Positions 43,295-52,455 of a stretch of DNA of 64,000 bases are shown here, in pieces. Within the stretch, counting starts at the first letter, position 1; every line of letters starts with the position of its first letter. The notes beneath the pieces were generated by a model. It searched no databases. It was not told where the DNA came from and saw only the letters and a program-made list of their open reading frames with translations. A program made the translations under genes and the position numbers. Source of the stretch: Deltaproteobacteria bacterium (GTDB taxonomy: Bacteria > Desulfobacterota > Dissulfuribacteria > Dissulfuribacterales > QOAL01); contig JALWNK010000008.1 in NCBI GenBank assembly GCA_026995935.1, positions 1 to 64,000 of the forward strand. The letters run 5' to 3'.

Positions 43295-43855
43295 TCAAAA
43301 CAAAAAGGTTATTACACCAAGGTGCTCATCCCTTCCATCGTTGTTGTCATGGATATCGGCATTGGACAGATGCATGTACCTGTAGCCGATCTCAACGCCA
43401 CTTTTAAAGGACAAACCGAGGCCAGCAATAAGGGAAAATTGCTGGGCAGCCCCAAGTTGCCTGCCGTTAATGTTGGCCCTTGAGAGAAAGTTTACTCCCG
43501 CACCAAGATCAAGGTATGGTGAAAAGGACGAAAATCTGCGGCACTCGTATCTGAATACAGGCTGAAGTCCAATGTCAAAGGCGCTGTCAGTTGTATCAAG
43601 CACTCCTGTGTCGAGCTCGATCCTTAAGTAGCCAGCGCCATGTTCCCACAGCTTAAGGCAGGAAGGCAGCCAGTAAGCGCCTATTAAGCGGAACGAGGCC
43701 GAACCATTAAAGGTAGAACCAACTGCCACGGAACCGGACCATTTTCTTTGGCCCTTTTCCCATTCCATGGCAGAGGCTGATGATGCCACAAGCAGAGTTG
43801 CCACAACAATAATTGTCACTGAGGCAAAGATGGAATCTCTCCCGGTCTGTTTCAT
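43295..43855 (-). CDS. PagL-like lipid A 3-O-deacylase (acyloxyacyl hydrolase family)
   Basis: PagL is an outer-membrane beta-barrel that removes the 3-O-acyl chain of lipid A. The signal peptide (SIFASVTIIVVATLLVASSASA) precedes an all-beta chain with alternating hydrophobic residues. The C-terminal block GYRYMHLSNADIHDNNDGRDEH carries the His-Ser pair of the PagL active site. The chain ends in Phe, as barrel proteins do. I start at ATG 43855 (GGGAGGAGAAC just before); an upstream extension to 43894 would spoil the signal. It lies between glgP and the bd-like genes on the same strand. Confidence 0.8.
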   Translation of the reverse strand: MKQTGRDSIFASVTIIVVATLLVASSASAMEWEKGQRKWSGSVAVGSTFNGSASFRLIGAYWLPSCLKLWEHGAGYLRIELDTGVLDTTDSAFDIGLQPVFRYECRRFSSFSPYLDLGAGVNFLSRANINGRQLGAAQQFSLIAGLGLSFKSGVEIGYRYMHLSNADIHDNNDGRDEHLGVITFLF

Positions 43856-43893
43856 GATGTTCTCCTCCCTGCATTTTAGCGCCCACTCCAACA

Positions 43894-46416
43894 TTATTTA
43901 AGCCACAAGATTTTTTTGTTTTCAAGTGGGACCATTGCCTCCTGGCATCTGGGAATTATCCGTGGTGTATAGTCTGAAAATGGACGGTCAGAGATAAATT
44001 TCGCATGGTAGAGATAGCCATTTATAGCGCCCTTTAAGGGCTCCTTGGGCTCCATTTTATGTATTTCAGGTCCATCTCCATCCTCCTTGGGTTCTGCGTA
44101 ACACTGAACGTCGACCACGTCAGGGGAAAGACCATCCAGGTAGACTTGGACCCTTACGACATAGGAATTTTCCTGTCTGCTGTACTCAAGGTTCCCAAAG
44201 TAGATGTTTTTCCAGTGCCGTTCCAGGGACTTTTGCCACTGGAATATCTTTTCCCCTATCTCACCGTTGTTTTTGGACCTTTTTACAAAGGAGTTTGCAG
44301 CGGGAATGTAGTACTTTTCAACATAGTTTCTGAGCATTCGGTTTGAGGAAAACTCAGGCGTAAGCCTTGACATGGACGCCTTCATCATGGCCACCCACGA
44401 CCTTGGAATACCCGTTTCGTCCCGCTGGTAAAAGGTAGGTATCACCTCATTTTCCAGCCTGTCATAGAGTTCAAAGGCCTCCGTCTTGTCCCATTCAGGG
44501 TCGGTATCGTGTTCTTTGCCATCACCGATCGCCCATCCAACCTCGGGGCCGTATGCCTCTGCCCACCAGCCATCGAGCTCTGAAAGATTGAGCCCGCCGT
44601 TTACCAGGAGCTTCATGCCGCTTGTGCCACTTGCCTCCCAGGGGCGTCTCGGGTTGTTTATCCATAGGTCAACCCCCTGCACAAGCTTCTTGGCAACCAT
44701 CATATCGTAGTCCTGGATGAATACCACCTTTCCGAATACGTCTGGCCTCTTCAGAAAGGCAAACCATTTCCTTATCATCTCCTTACCGATGTAGTCGTTG
44801 GGATGAGCCTTACCAGCTATTATAAGCTGGACTGGTCTGCCTTCGAGATTAAGGATTCTGGCAAGCCTGTCAGGATCAGTGAGAAGGAGGGTTGGCCTCT
44901 TGTATTCGGTAAAACGCCTTGCAAAGCCCAGAGTCAGTGCGTTTGGGTCAAGGATTTCGTCATAGGAGTCCTCCCTTGTTTCAAGACCAGAGGCTGCAGC
45001 CTGCCATTTCAAGCGCTTTCTTACAAATTCTATGAGTTCCAGCCTGCTTTTTGCCCTCAGCTCCCACAGTTGCTCATCCGAGACCGCTTCGATCCTCTCC
45101 CTGATCCGCTCCAGGGTTCCAAGCCACCTGTCCCTGCCGCATACCCCGGACCAGAGTGTGTCAGAGTGTCTCGATTCCCAGGAAGGGACATGAACCGCAT
45201 TTGTGACATGGCCTATGGGGATTTCTCTTGTTGGCCACCTGGGGAAAAGCGTCTGAAAGATGTGGCGGCTCACCTTTCCATGTAGCCTGCTTACTCCGTT
45301 TATGTATAGGGAGCAGTTCATTGCAAGATATGCCATGTTAAATGGCTCGGAATCGTCATCCGGGTTTTTTCTCCCAAGTCCGTAAAGTTCCTTTTCGCTT
45401 AGCCCTATCTGTCTTGAATAAAGCCTTGCATAGGGTGCCAGCATGCTTGCAGGATAGCGGTCAAAGGCGGCATCCACTGGCGTGTGGGTGGTAAAGATGT
45501 TTCCTGCCCTTATGCAGTTAAGGGCAACAGAAAAGGAACAACCGGTAAGATTCATGAAGCCCCTTATGCGCTCAAGGGCAGCGAAGGCCGCATGCCCCTC
45601 GTTCAGGTGGCAGACGTTGCAGTTTATGCCCAATGCCTCAAGGAGTCTCCAGCCACCAATTCCCAGGACAATCTCCTGCTGAAGCCTCATCTCCTCGCCG
45701 CCACCGTAGAGCTTGCTGGTGATACCCCTGTCCTGGGGGGTGTTCCTGGGGTCGTTGCTGTCCAGAAGAAAGAGTCTTGTCCTGCCTATTCTTACCTCCC
45801 AGGTCTTTAGAGTAAGGATCCTGCCTGGAAGCCCAACCTTTATAAGTAGCCAGTTCCCCTTGTTGTCCAAAAGGGGCATGACCGGAAGCATGACCGGGTC
45901 GTTGTAGGGGTAGAATTCGAGCTGGTTTCCAAAGGCGTCGACTGCCTGGCGGAAGTAGCCCTGCTGGTACAAGAGTCCTATGCCATAAAGGGGAATTCCA
46001 AGGTCATTGCATGTCTTAAGGTGATCTCCTGCGAGGATTCCAAGGCCCCCTGAGTAGATTGGAAGTGCCTCGCTAAGGCCAAATTCCATGCTGAAATATG
46101 AAACGGCTGAAAGCTCAGAATCACCATGGGTCCTTTGAAACCAGGCTGGTTCCTCCCAGGCCTTTTTCATTATATGGAGCTGCTCCTGGATCAGGTCCAG
46201 AAATGCTTGGTCCTGTGAGAGCTGATCCAGCCTTTCCTGGCTTACGCTTTCAAGGATGAACCACGGATTTCCGGTTGCATCCCACATCTCCGCATCTATC
46301 TTTCGCCAAAGACCCTCGGCCTGGCGGTCCCAACTCCAGCGCATGTCAACGGCAAGTTCTGCAAGACCGGTCAGTTTTTCAGGAAGTTTTCTTGGCAGGT
46401 ACCTGCTGGGATGCAT
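43894..46416 (-). CDS. glgP: Alpha-glucan (glycogen) phosphorylase, thermophile type
   Basis: It releases glucose 1-phosphate from alpha-1,4-glucans. The PLP-linked motif EASGTSGMKLLVNGGLNLS is present near residue 640, along with AEFGLSEALPIYSGGLGILAGDHLK-type substrate blocks, FTTHTPVDAAFDRY and RFTEYKRPTLLLTD. N-terminal RYLPRKLPEKLTGLAELA matches the TIGR02094 form found in thermophiles and archaea rather than E. coli GlgP. I start at ATG 46416, where AAGGAGGGAGG sits just upstream; the open frame to 46500 lacks a site. No glycogen synthase or branching enzyme is nearby. Confidence 0.93.
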   Translation of the reverse strand: MHPSRYLPRKLPEKLTGLAELAVDMRWSWDRQAEGLWRKIDAEMWDATGNPWFILESVSQERLDQLSQDQAFLDLIQEQLHIMKKAWEEPAWFQRTHGDSELSAVSYFSMEFGLSEALPIYSGGLGILAGDHLKTCNDLGIPLYGIGLLYQQGYFRQAVDAFGNQLEFYPYNDPVMLPVMPLLDNKGNWLLIKVGLPGRILTLKTWEVRIGRTRLFLLDSNDPRNTPQDRGITSKLYGGGEEMRLQQEIVLGIGGWRLLEALGINCNVCHLNEGHAAFAALERIRGFMNLTGCSFSVALNCIRAGNIFTTHTPVDAAFDRYPASMLAPYARLYSRQIGLSEKELYGLGRKNPDDDSEPFNMAYLAMNCSLYINGVSRLHGKVSRHIFQTLFPRWPTREIPIGHVTNAVHVPSWESRHSDTLWSGVCGRDRWLGTLERIRERIEAVSDEQLWELRAKSRLELIEFVRKRLKWQAAASGLETREDSYDEILDPNALTLGFARRFTEYKRPTLLLTDPDRLARILNLEGRPVQLIIAGKAHPNDYIGKEMIRKWFAFLKRPDVFGKVVFIQDYDMMVAKKLVQGVDLWINNPRRPWEASGTSGMKLLVNGGLNLSELDGWWAEAYGPEVGWAIGDGKEHDTDPEWDKTEAFELYDRLENEVIPTFYQRDETGIPRSWVAMMKASMSRLTPEFSSNRMLRNYVEKYYIPAANSFVKRSKNNGEIGEKIFQWQKSLERHWKNIYFGNLEYSRQENSYVVRVQVYLDGLSPDVVDVQCYAEPKEDGDGPEIHKMEPKEPLKGAINGYLYHAKFISDRPFSDYTPRIIPRCQEAMVPLENKKILWLK

Positions 46417-46554
46417 ACCTCCCTCCTTTTTTAAAGAAAAGCTAATGCCGTATGTCTCAAAGGCAATAGAGGACCAATTAAAAATCAGCAGAAAACCCAT
46501 CCACCCCAGGGCTATCTGCTTGCAGCTAAACCAATCCTGGTTAATATTTTAGAC

Positions 46555-47139
46555 ATGGATATTTTCCTGCACATCTGCTGCGGTCCGTGCGCCCTGTATC
46601 CCATTGGGGTACTTAAGGCCCAGGGAATGCATATAACAGGCTTTTTTTATAACCCCAATATTCACCCCTTCAGGGAGTATGAAAGGCGTGTTGAGGCCTT
46701 GGAAGAAGTGGCAAGGGTTAAGGACCTGCCCATTGTCTGGGATGGATCCGGTTACGGACTGAAAGATTGGCTATCTAGTTTGGACGGTGCAACTGCTCAG
46801 AAGGAGCGCTGCCCGCTTTGTTACGAAATGAGGCTTGAAAGGAGCGCAAAAGAGGCAAGAGATAGGGGCTTTAAATACTACTCCTCCACCCTTCTTTACA
46901 GCAAATATCAAAGGCATGGCCTCATCAGGGAGATAGGCCAGGAAAAGGCCCGGAAATTTGGAATAGAGTTTTACTACCAGGACTTTCGAAGGGGCTGGAT
47001 AGAGGGAATAGAGGAGGCAGTGGCCCTTGGAATATACAGGCAGCCTTACTGCGGCTGCATCTTTAGCGAATCAGAACGCTACGCAAAAAGGATAAAGAGG
47101 CTTTCTGATAGGTTAAAAGAAAGGCGAGAGGTCTTGTGA
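46555..47139 (+). CDS. queH: Epoxyqueuosine reductase QueH
   Basis: QueH catalyses the last step of queuosine synthesis and replaces cobalamin-dependent QueG. It is a small iron-sulfur protein with the Cys motifs seen here: HICCGPCALYP at residues 7-15, CPLCYEMRL near 86 and YCGCIFSE near 164. YYSSTLLYSKYQ is also typical. The length (194) is normal. The ATG follows at once on a promoter region shared with glgP. DUF2905 begins one base after its stop. Confidence 0.94.
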   Translation: MDIFLHICCGPCALYPIGVLKAQGMHITGFFYNPNIHPFREYERRVEALEEVARVKDLPIVWDGSGYGLKDWLSSLDGATAQKERCPLCYEMRLERSAKEARDRGFKYYSSTLLYSKYQRHGLIREIGQEKARKFGIEFYYQDFRRGWIEGIEEAVALGIYRQPYCGCIFSESERYAKRIKRLSDRLKERREVL

Positions 47140-47140
47140 C

Positions 47141-47362
47141 ATGAGTCCAATGCATGAGCTGGGAAAAGTGTTACTTATATTCGGTATTTTTATGGTGGTG
47201 GTTGGGCTTTTTCTTATCTTTGCTCCAAAGATTCCCTTTATTGGCAGGCTTCCTGGAGACATAGTCATAAGACGTGGAAATTTCACCTTCTACTTTCCCC
47301 TGGCCACCTCCATACTCCTTAGTGTGCTTTTGACCATCCTTTTTTCAATTTTTCGAAAGTGA
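47141..47362 (+). CDS. DUF2905 small membrane protein
   Basis: At 73 residues it has two membrane helices (about 8-28 and 49-70) separated by the conserved loop IPFIGRLPGDIVIRRGNFTFYFPLA, the hallmark of DUF2905. Function unknown. It starts 1 nt after queH and is probably translated with it. Confidence 0.9.
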   Translation: MSPMHELGKVLLIFGIFMVVVGLFLIFAPKIPFIGRLPGDIVIRRGNFTFYFPLATSILLSVLLTILFSIFRK

Positions 47363-47478
47363 ATTGAATGGATTTTCCCTCATCCTTAAAATTTGATCTC
47401 CTGGACAATACTGCACAACGCTATTAAATCTTTCTTGCATCAAATAAAACAGAGTGCTCAGGAGATATTTTAACAGCC

Positions 47479-47874
47479 TTGACTAGAAGGTCTCTTTTCA
47501 GAAACTGGTTTGCGGCACTTGTTTCCGTTCTTACCGCCTATCCGCTTTTTTCCTTTTTGAATAGCCAGAGGTTTCGGCCGCCCATTGAAAGGCGCATATC
47601 AAGGGTGCTTAAACCGGGCCAGTTTCTTGTAGAGCCTGAGTTCGTGCTGTTTCAGACAAAATCTGGCCCCTATGCCGTCTCCCGTACCTGCACCCACCTT
47701 GGATGCAGAATAAATTTCCTTGAGGAAAAATCCATTTTCTTGTGTCCCTGCCATCAAAGCCGCTTTAAGAAGAGTGGCGCCTACATTTCAGGCCCTGCAA
47801 AAAAGGACCTGCCACTCTTTCAGGTCAAGGCCCTTGAAAACGGGCAGGGATACGTGGTGTATATCCCGCGATGA
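47479..47874 (+). CDS. Rieske [2Fe-2S] protein
   Basis: One N-terminal membrane anchor (about 8-28, NWFAALVSVLTAYPLFSFL) is preceded by an Arg pair (TRRSLFRNW) that could be a Tat signal, although the twin-Arg is only partly like the consensus. The cluster motifs are CTHLGC and CPCHQSRF, with Cys and His ligands intact. The final Gly of the usual CPCHGS is Gln here. The start is a TTG with a distant GGAG, so it may be shifted. It overlaps the cytochrome b gene by 4 nt (ATGA), which supports a common complex. A tatC gene lies at 51709. Confidence 0.9.
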   Translation: MTRRSLFRNWFAALVSVLTAYPLFSFLNSQRFRPPIERRISRVLKPGQFLVEPEFVLFQTKSGPYAVSRTCTHLGCRINFLEEKSIFLCPCHQSRFKKSGAYISGPAKKDLPLFQVKALENGQGYVVYIPR

Positions 47875-48704
47875 AGACTCTGTCCTACGGCTATCTCACC
47901 GGCGCCTTTTTGCTGCTGTCCATCCTTAGCGGATTTGTTGTGGCCTATCAGTATGAGCCTGCCACCCCTTTCGTATCCTCCGTGGCCATTGAGACCATCC
48001 TGCCCTTTGGCCCCTTCTGGCGTTCTGTCCATTTCTGGACCAGCCAGGCCTTTGTCATGCTTCTTATGCTCCACGTCTTTGATCTAAGAGACAGGGTGAG
48101 CCAGGGGCGCGCACCCTTCCGGTTGCGGTTTCATTGGACAGTGATATCCATTTCCGTTCCAGTTGGAATCTATGCCCTCTTTTCAGGTTACGTTCTTCGC
48201 TACGATGCAACAGGTCAGGCCGCAGGGGCAATAGCCGAGCATCTATTCCTAAGGATTCCCATGGTTGGATCCCTTGTAAACAAGGTCCTTCTTAATATCT
48301 CCGGAGACGGACTCAACAGGATTTACGCGGTTCACATCCTGGCAGGCTTTGTCTGCTGGCTCATGGGAACCTGGTATCATCTTAAAAGGGTACGTATTAC
48401 TTTTGATGCCTTTGCCTCTGCAGGGGTTTTTAGTGCTTTTTTCTGTTTTATGGTTAAGGCGCCAATAGACCTTGCCGTCCAAAATACGCACCTAATCAAG
48501 GGCCCTTGGTTTTTTTTGGGCATCCAGGAGCTCTTGAGATACTTTGATCCCGTCTTGGCTGGCATAGTGGTGCCGGCCATACCACTTGCTGTTCTTTTCC
48601 TGTTCCCCTGGGTAAAAAAGACCCGCATGCTTTACCTGATTATTCTCCTGTGGACTTTTGGATACTCAGGGGTTACCCTGATCACACTTTTAAGGACAGG
48701 TTGA
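47871..48704 (+). CDS. Cytochrome b, compact fused b6/subunit IV type
   Basis: Heme-ligand pairs are visible. HFWTSQAFVMLLMLH has His-x13-His in one helix and HILAGFVCWLMGTWYH has His-x14-His in another, the spacing of b6-type cytochromes. After the four heme-bundle helices come KGPWFFLGIQELLRYFDP and three more helices, resembling subunit IV. With the overlapping Rieske gene it makes a two-gene quinol-oxidising complex. No cytochrome c1/f gene follows. The acceptor could be the heme c domain of the bd-like protein at 41780, which is inference. Confidence 0.88.
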   Translation: MKTLSYGYLTGAFLLLSILSGFVVAYQYEPATPFVSSVAIETILPFGPFWRSVHFWTSQAFVMLLMLHVFDLRDRVSQGRAPFRLRFHWTVISISVPVGIYALFSGYVLRYDATGQAAGAIAEHLFLRIPMVGSLVNKVLLNISGDGLNRIYAVHILAGFVCWLMGTWYHLKRVRITFDAFASAGVFSAFFCFMVKAPIDLAVQNTHLIKGPWFFLGIQELLRYFDPVLAGIVVPAIPLAVLFLFPWVKKTRMLYLIILLWTFGYSGVTLITLLRTG

Positions 48705-48705
48705 T

Positions 48706-49215
48706 ATGGATCAGGTCGCACTTGCCTCTTTAATCTCCTTTGCCCTCATTCTCACCGGGGTAGCCGGGCTCCTTCTTCCAGCCCTGCCTGGGGCGCTCAT
48801 GATATGGCTTGGCATAGTGGCCTTTGGGTTTCTTGATCCGGCAGTCAACTGGCCAATAAGTTTTTATGTGGCAGAGGGTCTTCTTGCACTTTCCACCTAT
48901 GTAATAGATTATCTTGCCACCATTTGGGGTGTTAAGAAGTTTAAGGGCACAAGGGCCGGTGCCATAGGAGCCGTACTCGGTATGCTGCTTGTCTTTGTTG
49001 CAGGGCCTCCGGGCATCGTTATAGGCCCCTTTATTGGTGCAATAACTGGTGAGCTCATAGCAGGCGGGGAGCTCAGACAGGCCCTCACCTCCGGCTTTGG
49101 TTCCTTTGTTGGCTTTATTGTGGCAACCTTTCTTCGTCTTTTCATATGCGGCATAATGATTAGCTGGTTCCTGTATAAGGTCATATCCACCGCGCAGGTT
49201 CCTTTGCCATTTTAG
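48706..49215 (+). CDS. DUF456 membrane protein
   Basis: It has about four or five membrane helices with glycine-rich turns. Motifs are LILTGVAGLLLPALPGALMIWLG and GAIGAVLGMLLVFVAGPPGIVIGPFIGAITGEL, which identify DUF456 (Pfam PF04306). The repeated glycine pattern resembles glycine-zipper proteins. Function unknown. It begins 1 nt after the cytochrome b gene and so belongs to that operon. Confidence 0.85.
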   Translation: MDQVALASLISFALILTGVAGLLLPALPGALMIWLGIVAFGFLDPAVNWPISFYVAEGLLALSTYVIDYLATIWGVKKFKGTRAGAIGAVLGMLLVFVAGPPGIVIGPFIGAITGELIAGGELRQALTSGFGSFVGFIVATFLRLFICGIMISWFLYKVISTAQVPLPF

Positions 49216-49358
49216 GCCTTTTGATTTTGACAATGTGCCCTGTGCTGGAGATTCTTCCAACACCTGATTTTCTCCCGGTCCGTTAATGGATGGCGAATAA
49301 GTACCGATAAAAAAATTGAATCCCATTTTCTAACAGTTTTTACGAAAGGAGAACCCTT

Positions 49359-49820
49359 GTGGATGCCAAGATCATAAATCCCTTCCTTGAGGCTGCCATA
49401 AATGTATTAAAGACCATGGCCATGGTAGAGGCAAAGCCTGGGAAGCCCTTCCTGAAAAAAGATTCCACTGCAATGGGAGACGTCTCTGGCATAATAGGAA
49501 TTACAGGAGACGCCCAGGGCTCCATGTCCCTTTCATTTGAATCCCCGTGCATCTGCGCCATAGTGACCAATCTTTTTGGCATGCCGGTAAACGAGCTAAA
49601 TGATGAGGTAAAGGACGCGGTTGGCGAGATGACAAACATGATCTGCGGAGACGCAAGAAGGCGTCTTGAGGGGATAGGAGTTACCCTTCAGGCAGGAACA
49701 CCCACTGTTGTAGCTGGCCACAAGCATTCAATAAGGCACATTCATACAGGACCATGTCTTGCCGTGCCCTTTGAGACCCAGAACGGAAAGTTCGTGGTAG
49801 AGGTCGCCTTTAACGATTAG
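49359..49820 (+). CDS. CheX-type chemotaxis phosphatase-like protein
   Basis: CheX/CheC proteins remove phosphate from CheY-type receivers using a conserved Glu-x2-Asn, visible here as GEMTNMICGDARRRLE (about 88-103). The N-terminal NPFLEAAINVLKTMAMVE and C-terminal HFPFETQNG-like strand fit the family. The start is GTG 49359 with AAAGGAGA ahead. No other chemotaxis gene is near, so the partner may be one of the receiver proteins in the window or elsewhere. It ends overlapping pyrF by 4 nt on the opposite strand. Confidence 0.88.
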   Translation: MDAKIINPFLEAAINVLKTMAMVEAKPGKPFLKKDSTAMGDVSGIIGITGDAQGSMSLSFESPCICAIVTNLFGMPVNELNDEVKDAVGEMTNMICGDARRRLEGIGVTLQAGTPTVVAGHKHSIRHIHTGPCLAVPFETQNGKFVVEVAFND

Positions 49821-50545
49821 TTTTTGGCCTTTTTCTCTGAAAGGGCCCTTGCTACCTCTTTCCTGACAGAATTAACGGTTTCTTCCGGCCTCTTACTCAT
49901 ACTTATTGGACGGCCCATGACAAGAAAGTCTGCCCCGTCTTTTATGGCCTTGTAAGGGGTCTGGATCCTTTTTTGATCATCATCCGCCCCGAAAAGGCCT
50001 GAAGGCCTTATGCCGGGCGTTACTATGAACATGTCATCTCCAATCACCCTTCTTACGGCCCTGGCCTCCAAGGCGGAACATACAACCCCCTGGCAACCGG
50101 CAGCCCTGGCAAATTCTGCCCTTTTCGAAACGAGTTCTTCCATGCTCAAAGGGGAGTCCATTTCCCTTAGCTCATCCTTTCCGAGGCTGGTAAGTACGGT
50201 CACAGCAAGGACCGAGTAGTCCCTCGCCCCTTTGACTGCCGCTTCAAGAATGCTTCTGTGTCCATGGACCGTGGCAAAGGTGATGTTTTTGCCGTTTAAC
50301 TGCTCACAGGCTAGCTCAACGGTTCTTGGTATATCGTAGAACTTGAGATCAAGCATGACCCTGTGGCCGCGCTCCTCTATCCATTCAACCAGGGGAAAGC
50401 CCGCTGCAAGAAAGAGCTGCAGGCCCACCTTGAAAAAGCGTATTTCCCCTTCGAGTCTCTTTACGAGGTCTTTTGCAGACTCTTGCCCAGGTACATCAAG
50501 GGCAAATATTATTCTTTCATCAAGGCTTATGCTTTGTCTGTCCAT
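49817..50545 (-). CDS. pyrF: Orotidine 5'-phosphate decarboxylase
   Basis: It makes UMP from OMP, the last step of de novo pyrimidine synthesis. IIFALDVPGQESAKDLV at the start, the catalytic Lys-Asp set in MLDLKFYDIPRTV, and VTPGIRP near the end are all present. Length is normal. The frame stays open to a TTG at 50566, but ATG 50545 has AGAGG 6 nt ahead and is the better start. It stands alone on this strand. Confidence 0.94.
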   Translation of the reverse strand: MDRQSISLDERIIFALDVPGQESAKDLVKRLEGEIRFFKVGLQLFLAAGFPLVEWIEERGHRVMLDLKFYDIPRTVELACEQLNGKNITFATVHGHRSILEAAVKGARDYSVLAVTVLTSLGKDELREMDSPLSMEELVSKRAEFARAAGCQGVVCSALEARAVRRVIGDDMFIVTPGIRPSGLFGADDDQKRIQTPYKAIKDGADFLVMGRPISMSKRPEETVNSVRKEVARALSEKKAKN

Positions 50546-50624
50546 TTTTGGCCTCTTTTTTTGCAAAGGGAATAGGGGTAGATTGTTTCAGCCGTCTTAA
50601 GTGGAAAATAGCAGGAAGGAGCCA

Positions 50625-51725
50625 ATGAAAAAAGTATTTAGTAAAAGGCTTTCAAGGCTTAGGCGGTCCCTTTCGGCAAGGGACCTCGACGCTGTGCTCA
50701 TAACATGCCCTGAAAACAGGTTCTATCTGAGCGGCTTTCAGGCAGAGGACCTGTCCCTTAGCGAGTCAAGCGGGTCTCTTCTCATAACAAGGAACGAGAA
50801 CCTGCTCCTTACGGATGGCCGCTACAAGGAGCAGGCCCAAAGGGAGGCACCCCTTTTTCGAACTCTTTTGTACAAAAGGGGAATGCCTCTTCTTGTTGCA
50901 AAGCTCTTTCGTGAACTTGACATCAAAAGGTGCGGATACGAGCCTGGCTTTATCTCGTGTCAGACCCTTAAAAGGCTGAAGGAGGCCGTTTACCCAAGGA
51001 CTTTTACGGATTTTGGTGATCTCCTCTTCAGAATGAGGGCGCAAAAGGACAGGCCTGAAACAGAAAGGATCAAGGAGGCCCAAAAGGTGGCAGAAGAGGT
51101 CTTTGAAGATGCCATTTCCATTTTAAGGCCAGGCGTCACTGAAAAAGAGATTGCATTTGAAATACTAAAGGGCCTTTATCTCAAGGCCAATGGCCCATCC
51201 TTTCCACCCATTGTGGCCTCTGGGCCAAACAGCGCCCTTCCACACGCTGTCCCTGGAAAAAGGCGCATCCGGCAGGGCGAGCCGATAATCATAGACATGG
51301 GAGCAAGGCTTGATGGTTACTGTTCGGACATGACAAGGACTATGTTCATTGGTGAGCCAGATGATTTCATGAAGGAGATATACTCTGTTGTCAGGAAGGC
51401 GCAGGAGGCGGCCCAGGACTTTATAAGGCCAGGTGTCAGGGCGAGGGATGCAGACAGGGCAGCGCGGGATGTCATAAGAAGATATGGATACGAAAGGTAC
51501 TTTTGCCATGGCCTTGGCCACGGAGTAGGGGTTGCCATTCACGAGGCACCGGCCCTTTCCTTCAGAAACAGGAAACATCTAAAGGCAGGCATGGTGGTGA
51601 CAGTTGAGCCTGGCATCTATATTCCTGGAAGGGGAGGGGTAAGGCTTGAAAACATGGGCATTATCCGGGAAGACGGCATTGAAATAATCACATCCAAAAA
51701 GTGGTACCATGACTTCAGACCATGA
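50625..51725 (+). CDS. pepP: Xaa-Pro aminopeptidase (M24 family)
   Basis: The creatinase-type N-domain (about 1-125) leads to the pita-bread metallopeptidase. Metal ligands are in PIIIDMGARLDGYCSDMTRT (Asp, Asp), FCHGLGHGVGVAIHE (His), VVTVEPGIYIPGRGG (Glu) and RLENMG (Glu). It cuts peptides before proline and is cytosolic. A GTG at 50601 is in frame, but ATG 50625 has GGAAGGAG just before it. The stop overlaps tatC by 17 nt. It could also be a general dipeptidase PepQ. Confidence 0.9.
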   Translation: MKKVFSKRLSRLRRSLSARDLDAVLITCPENRFYLSGFQAEDLSLSESSGSLLITRNENLLLTDGRYKEQAQREAPLFRTLLYKRGMPLLVAKLFRELDIKRCGYEPGFISCQTLKRLKEAVYPRTFTDFGDLLFRMRAQKDRPETERIKEAQKVAEEVFEDAISILRPGVTEKEIAFEILKGLYLKANGPSFPPIVASGPNSALPHAVPGKRRIRQGEPIIIDMGARLDGYCSDMTRTMFIGEPDDFMKEIYSVVRKAQEAAQDFIRPGVRARDADRAARDVIRRYGYERYFCHGLGHGVGVAIHEAPALSFRNRKHLKAGMVVTVEPGIYIPGRGGVRLENMGIIREDGIEIITSKKWYHDFRP

Positions 51726-52455
51726 TCCCCAGAAAGAGCTAAGCCTCACAGAGCACCTGGCAGAGCTAAGAACAAGGCTCATTCGCTCAATAGCCGCCGT
51801 GGCAGTGGGTTTTTGCATCTCTTACGCCTTTATTGAGCCGATCTTTGCCATGCTTTCAAGGCCCCTTGAAAAGGTGCTCCCCCCTGGTACAAGCCTGATA
51901 TTTACGTCCTATCCAGAGGCCTTTTTCACATATCTAAAGCTTGCCCTTGTCTGCGGGATATTCATTGCCAGCCCCTTCATCCTTTATGAAATATGGGCCT
52001 TTGTCGCCCCCGGGCTCTATGAACACGAAAAGAAATGGGCCCTTCCCTTTGTGGTCTTTTCAAGCATCTTTTTTGTTGGCGGCGCACTCTTTGGATACAT
52101 TGTGGTCTTTCCGGCAGCCTTCAACTTTCTTGCAGGCTATGCAGGCCGGGATCTCAAGCTGCTGCCAAGTGTTAGCGAATACTTTAGCCTTACAATAAAG
52201 CTTCTCCTTGGTTTTGGGGCGGCCTTTGAGCTTCCAATATTCATGGTGTTCATGGCACTCATAGGGCTAATAGATGCAAGGATGCTCAGGAAAAACAGAA
52301 AGTATGCCCTTCTTATAATCTTTATCCTTGCAGCAGTGCTTACCCCTACACCTGATGTGGTAAATCAGTGTCTCCTTGCAGCCCCCCTTCTGATCCTCTA
52401 CGAGATAAGCATCTTCCTTGTGGCCCTTATTGGCAAAAGGAGAGGATCTCCTTGA
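51709..52455 (+). CDS. tatC: Sec-independent protein translocase TatC
   Basis: TatC is the receptor for twin-arginine signals. Six membrane helices are present, with the N-terminal LTEHLAELRTRLIRS, which is the family signature, and FEP-like YAFIEPIFAML. FAPGLY is VAPGLYEHEKKWALPF here, as usual. No tatA or tatB gene is adjacent. The end overlaps the convergent alcohol dehydrogenase gene by 29 nt. The start overlaps the upstream peptidase gene, so coupling is likely. Confidence 0.95.
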   Translation: MTSDHDPQKELSLTEHLAELRTRLIRSIAAVAVGFCISYAFIEPIFAMLSRPLEKVLPPGTSLIFTSYPEAFFTYLKLALVCGIFIASPFILYEIWAFVAPGLYEHEKKWALPFVVFSSIFFVGGALFGYIVVFPAAFNFLAGYAGRDLKLLPSVSEYFSLTIKLLLGFGAAFELPIFMVFMALIGLIDARMLRKNRKYALLIIFILAAVLTPTPDVVNQCLLAAPLLILYEISIFLVALIGKRRGSP

